Below, piece after piece: positions 62,751-64,000 of a DNA stretch of 64,000 nucleotides; the first letter of the stretch is position 1, and every line of letters begins with the position of its first letter. The position numbers and the translations under genes are program-made. The stretch is from an uncultured SAR86 cluster bacterium (GTDB lineage: Bacteria > Pseudomonadota > Gammaproteobacteria > Magnimaribacterales > D2472). Where the stretch lies: assembly GCA_902602595.1 (NCBI GenBank), contig CACKRJ010000007.1, positions 1 through 64,000 on the forward strand, written 5' to 3'. Below the pieces are notes generated by a model. It was given only the letters and a program-made list of their open reading frames with translations. It did no database searches and was not told where the DNA came from.

Positions 62751-63125
62751 CTATACCCTACGTTTCTTTGAAGGACGACAGCCATTGTGAGGCAATGGTG
62801 TTACATCCGTAATACTTTTAATTTTTAAACCACATGAATTCAAGGACCTGATCGCAGATTCTCTTCCACCACCTGGACCCCTTACCTTTACATCTAAATT
62901 TATCATTCCAAATTCCTTTGCTGCATTACCTGCTTTTTCTGCTGCTATCTGAGCAGCAAATGGTGTACTTTTTCTTGAACCACGAAAGCCAGAACCACCT
63001 GATGTAGCCCAGCAAACAGCATTGCCTTGTTTGTCTGTGATCGTGATGATCGTGTTATTAAATGAAGCATGTATATGCGCGATACCATCTGAAATAACTT
63101 TTTTAACTTTTTTACCAGCTGCCAT
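62751..63125 (-). CDS. rpsK: Ribosomal protein S11
   Basis: The product is 124 residues: [40 protein letters not shown], and [17 protein letters not shown] at the end. It lies between rpsM (3-base gap) and rpsD. Confidence 0.99.
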   Translation of the reverse strand: MAAGKKVKKVISDGIAHIHASFNNTIITITDKQGNAVCWATSGGSGFRGSRKSTPFAAQIAAEKAGNAAKEFGMINLDVKVRGPGGGRESAIRSLNSCGLKIKSITDVTPLPHNGCRPSKKRRV

Positions 63126-63128
63126 CGA

Positions 63129-63485
63129 TTAAGCCCTCATAGGTTTTTTAGGGCCTTTACGGGTCCTAGCGTTAGTTTTAGTTCTTTGACCGTTTACTGG
63201 AAGTTTTCTTCTATGCCTAATGCCTCTATAACACCCAAGATCCATAAGTCTCTTTATGTTTGTACTAACTGAACGACGGAGATCCCCTTCTACAGTGTAT
63301 TCAGCCACAGCTGTTCTAATAGTTTCTACTTGCTCTTCAGAAAGGTCTGAGACTTTCTTTGAGTAGTCCAATTTAACACTAGTACAAATATTTTGAGCTG
63401 TTTTTTTCCCTATCCCATATATATGAGTCAAAGCAATCTCAAGATGCTTGTTTTCTGGTATGTTAACGCCTGCGATTCTAGCCAT
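63129..63485 (-). CDS. rpsM: Ribosomal protein S13
   Basis: The product is 118 residues: [40 protein letters not shown], and the basic tail [18 protein letters not shown]. It is the first gene of the alpha operon but lies only 6 bases after rpmJ. Confidence 0.99.
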   Translation of the reverse strand: MARIAGVNIPENKHLEIALTHIYGIGKKTAQNICTSVKLDYSKKVSDLSEEQVETIRTAVAEYTVEGDLRRSVSTNIKRLMDLGCYRGIRHRRKLPVNGQRTKTNARTRKGPKKPMRA

Positions 63486-63491
63486 ATTCTA

Positions 63492-63608
63492 TTACCCTTG
63501 CTTTTGTTTATGTTTAGGGTCTGTTTTGCATATCACATACAAAACACCCTTACGCCTAACTGTTTTACAATTTCTACAAATCTTTTTTACTGATGCTCGA
63601 ACTTTCAT
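63492..63608 (-). CDS. rpmJ: Ribosomal protein L36
   Basis: The product is only 38 residues, read directly from the sequence: it begins [20 protein letters not shown] and ends DPKHKQKQG. The zinc ligands Cys11, Cys14, Cys27 and His33 are present, so this is the zinc-binding (C+) form. It lies 2 bases after secY and 6 bases before rpsM. Confidence 0.98.
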   Translation of the reverse strand: MKVRASVKKICRNCKTVRRKGVLYVICKTDPKHKQKQG

Positions 63609-63610
63609 AT

Positions 63611-64000
63611 TTATCTATTATAGTTTTTTAAATTAGCTTTCTTTAACAATGATGAGTACTGGTTCGACATCATATGTGACTGGACCTGAGACATAAAATC
63701 CATCAATACAACTACGATAATCAAAACAGATGTACCTCCTAAATAAAAAGAGACGCCCGCAAAGTTAATTAAAGCTAATGGAAGTAGACAAATTAATGTT
63801 AAATATATGCTTCCAAATACAGTTAGCCTTGCTAAAACACTATCAACATATGCTGCGGTCTGCTCTCCCGGTCTGATACCGGGGACAAATGCTCCTGATT
63901 TTTTCAAGTTATCTGTTACTTCTTTTGTATCGAATGTTAATGCTAGCCAGATGAAGCAAAATGAAATAATAAGTGCAGAAAATGTTAGTATGTATAGGGG
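63611..64000 (-). CDS. secY: Protein translocase subunit SecY, C-terminal part
   Basis: Only the last 129 residues are in the window; the frame is open to the edge. The segment [20 protein letters not shown], followed by [20 protein letters not shown], is the conserved SecY cytoplasmic loop after helix 8. Two to three further membrane spans and the end [20 protein letters not shown] follow. It is the main channel of protein export. It is followed by rpmJ, the standard end of the spc operon. Confidence 0.97.
   Translation of the reverse strand, partial: PLYILTFSALIISFCFIWLALTFDTKEVTDNLKKSGAFVPGIRPGEQTAAYVDSVLARLTVFGSIYLTLICLLPLALINFAGVSFYLGGTSVLIIVVVLMDFMSQVQSHMMSNQYSSLLKKANLKNYNR

Noticed and set aside
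1-64000. CRISPR arrays, insertion sequences, prophage genes, tRNA or rRNA genes
   Set aside because: I saw no repeat-spacer pattern, transposase, integrase, phage protein or tRNA-like element other than the tmRNA ends.

Overview
The window is a very compact, AT-rich chromosome segment from a gammaproteobacterium. The evidence for that group is the arginine succinyltransferase genes astA-astD-astB, the fabA-fabB pair, a HolD-like gene next to rimI, RatA/BamE/SmpB/tmRNA clustered together, and the classical rpsB-to-tilS envelope/translation block. Low GC, intergenic gaps of a few bases and overlapping convergent stop codons suggest a streamlined marine lineage of the SAR86 type. That placement is an inference from style and gene content, not a phylogenetic result. 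No rRNA, tRNA, insertion sequence, phage gene or CRISPR array was seen. The only structural RNA is tmRNA.

Layout. (1) 1-10612 is the accessory part. A minus-strand run of eleven genes starts with a FATP-type acyl-CoA synthetase. It continues with a saccharopine-dehydrogenase-like reductase, a nitronate-monooxygenase-like flavoprotein, three glutathione-transferase-fold proteins, a haloalkane-dehalogenase-like hydrolase, two tandem DUF1330 paralogues, a small membrane protein and a DUF2855 protein cut by the window edge. A fourth GST-fold gene, with a membrane anchor, is divergent. A 33-bp inverted repeat lies between the two promoters. (2) 10614-14353 holds astA-astD-astB (arginine catabolism). 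(3) 14411-21619 holds a luciferase-like monooxygenase, a HupE/UreJ-type membrane protein, an unusual acetyltransferase/peptidyl-prolyl isomerase fusion, a glutathione peroxidase, rimI, holD, leuA and a crotonase. (4) 21641-40961 is one long minus-strand block: rpsB-tsf-pyrH-frr-uppS-cdsA-dxr-rseP-bamA-ompH-lpxD-fabZ-lpxA-lpxB-rnhB-dnaE-accA-tilS. (5) 41090-45852 holds grpE-dnaK-dnaJ-dapB behind a sigma32-like promoter, and fur. (6) 45898-51404 holds bamE, ratA, an NSS transporter, a DUF3429 protein, smpB, ssrA and an S9 peptidase. (7) 51543-57825 holds rpsT, rplU-rpmA-obgE, ispB-fabA-fabB, csaA, a crotonase and ssb. (8) 57893-64000 holds uvrA and, convergent to it, the end of the spc operon and the alpha operon: secY(partial)-rpmJ-rpsM-rpsK-rpsD-rpoA-rplQ.

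How the genes work together. Most of the window is housekeeping: translation, outer-membrane assembly, lipid A and fatty-acid synthesis, replication, proteostasis. The parts most worth following up are the GST/dehalogenase/acyl-CoA-synthetase run with its candidate operator, the cytoplasmic-acetyltransferase/periplasmic-isomerase fusion coupled to a HupE-like protein, the long acidic tail on ribosomal protein S2, the apparent leaderless promoters, and the lack of room for the usual S4-binding leader in front of rpsM. No intergenic stretch exceeds 300 bases; the longest is 9563-9763.
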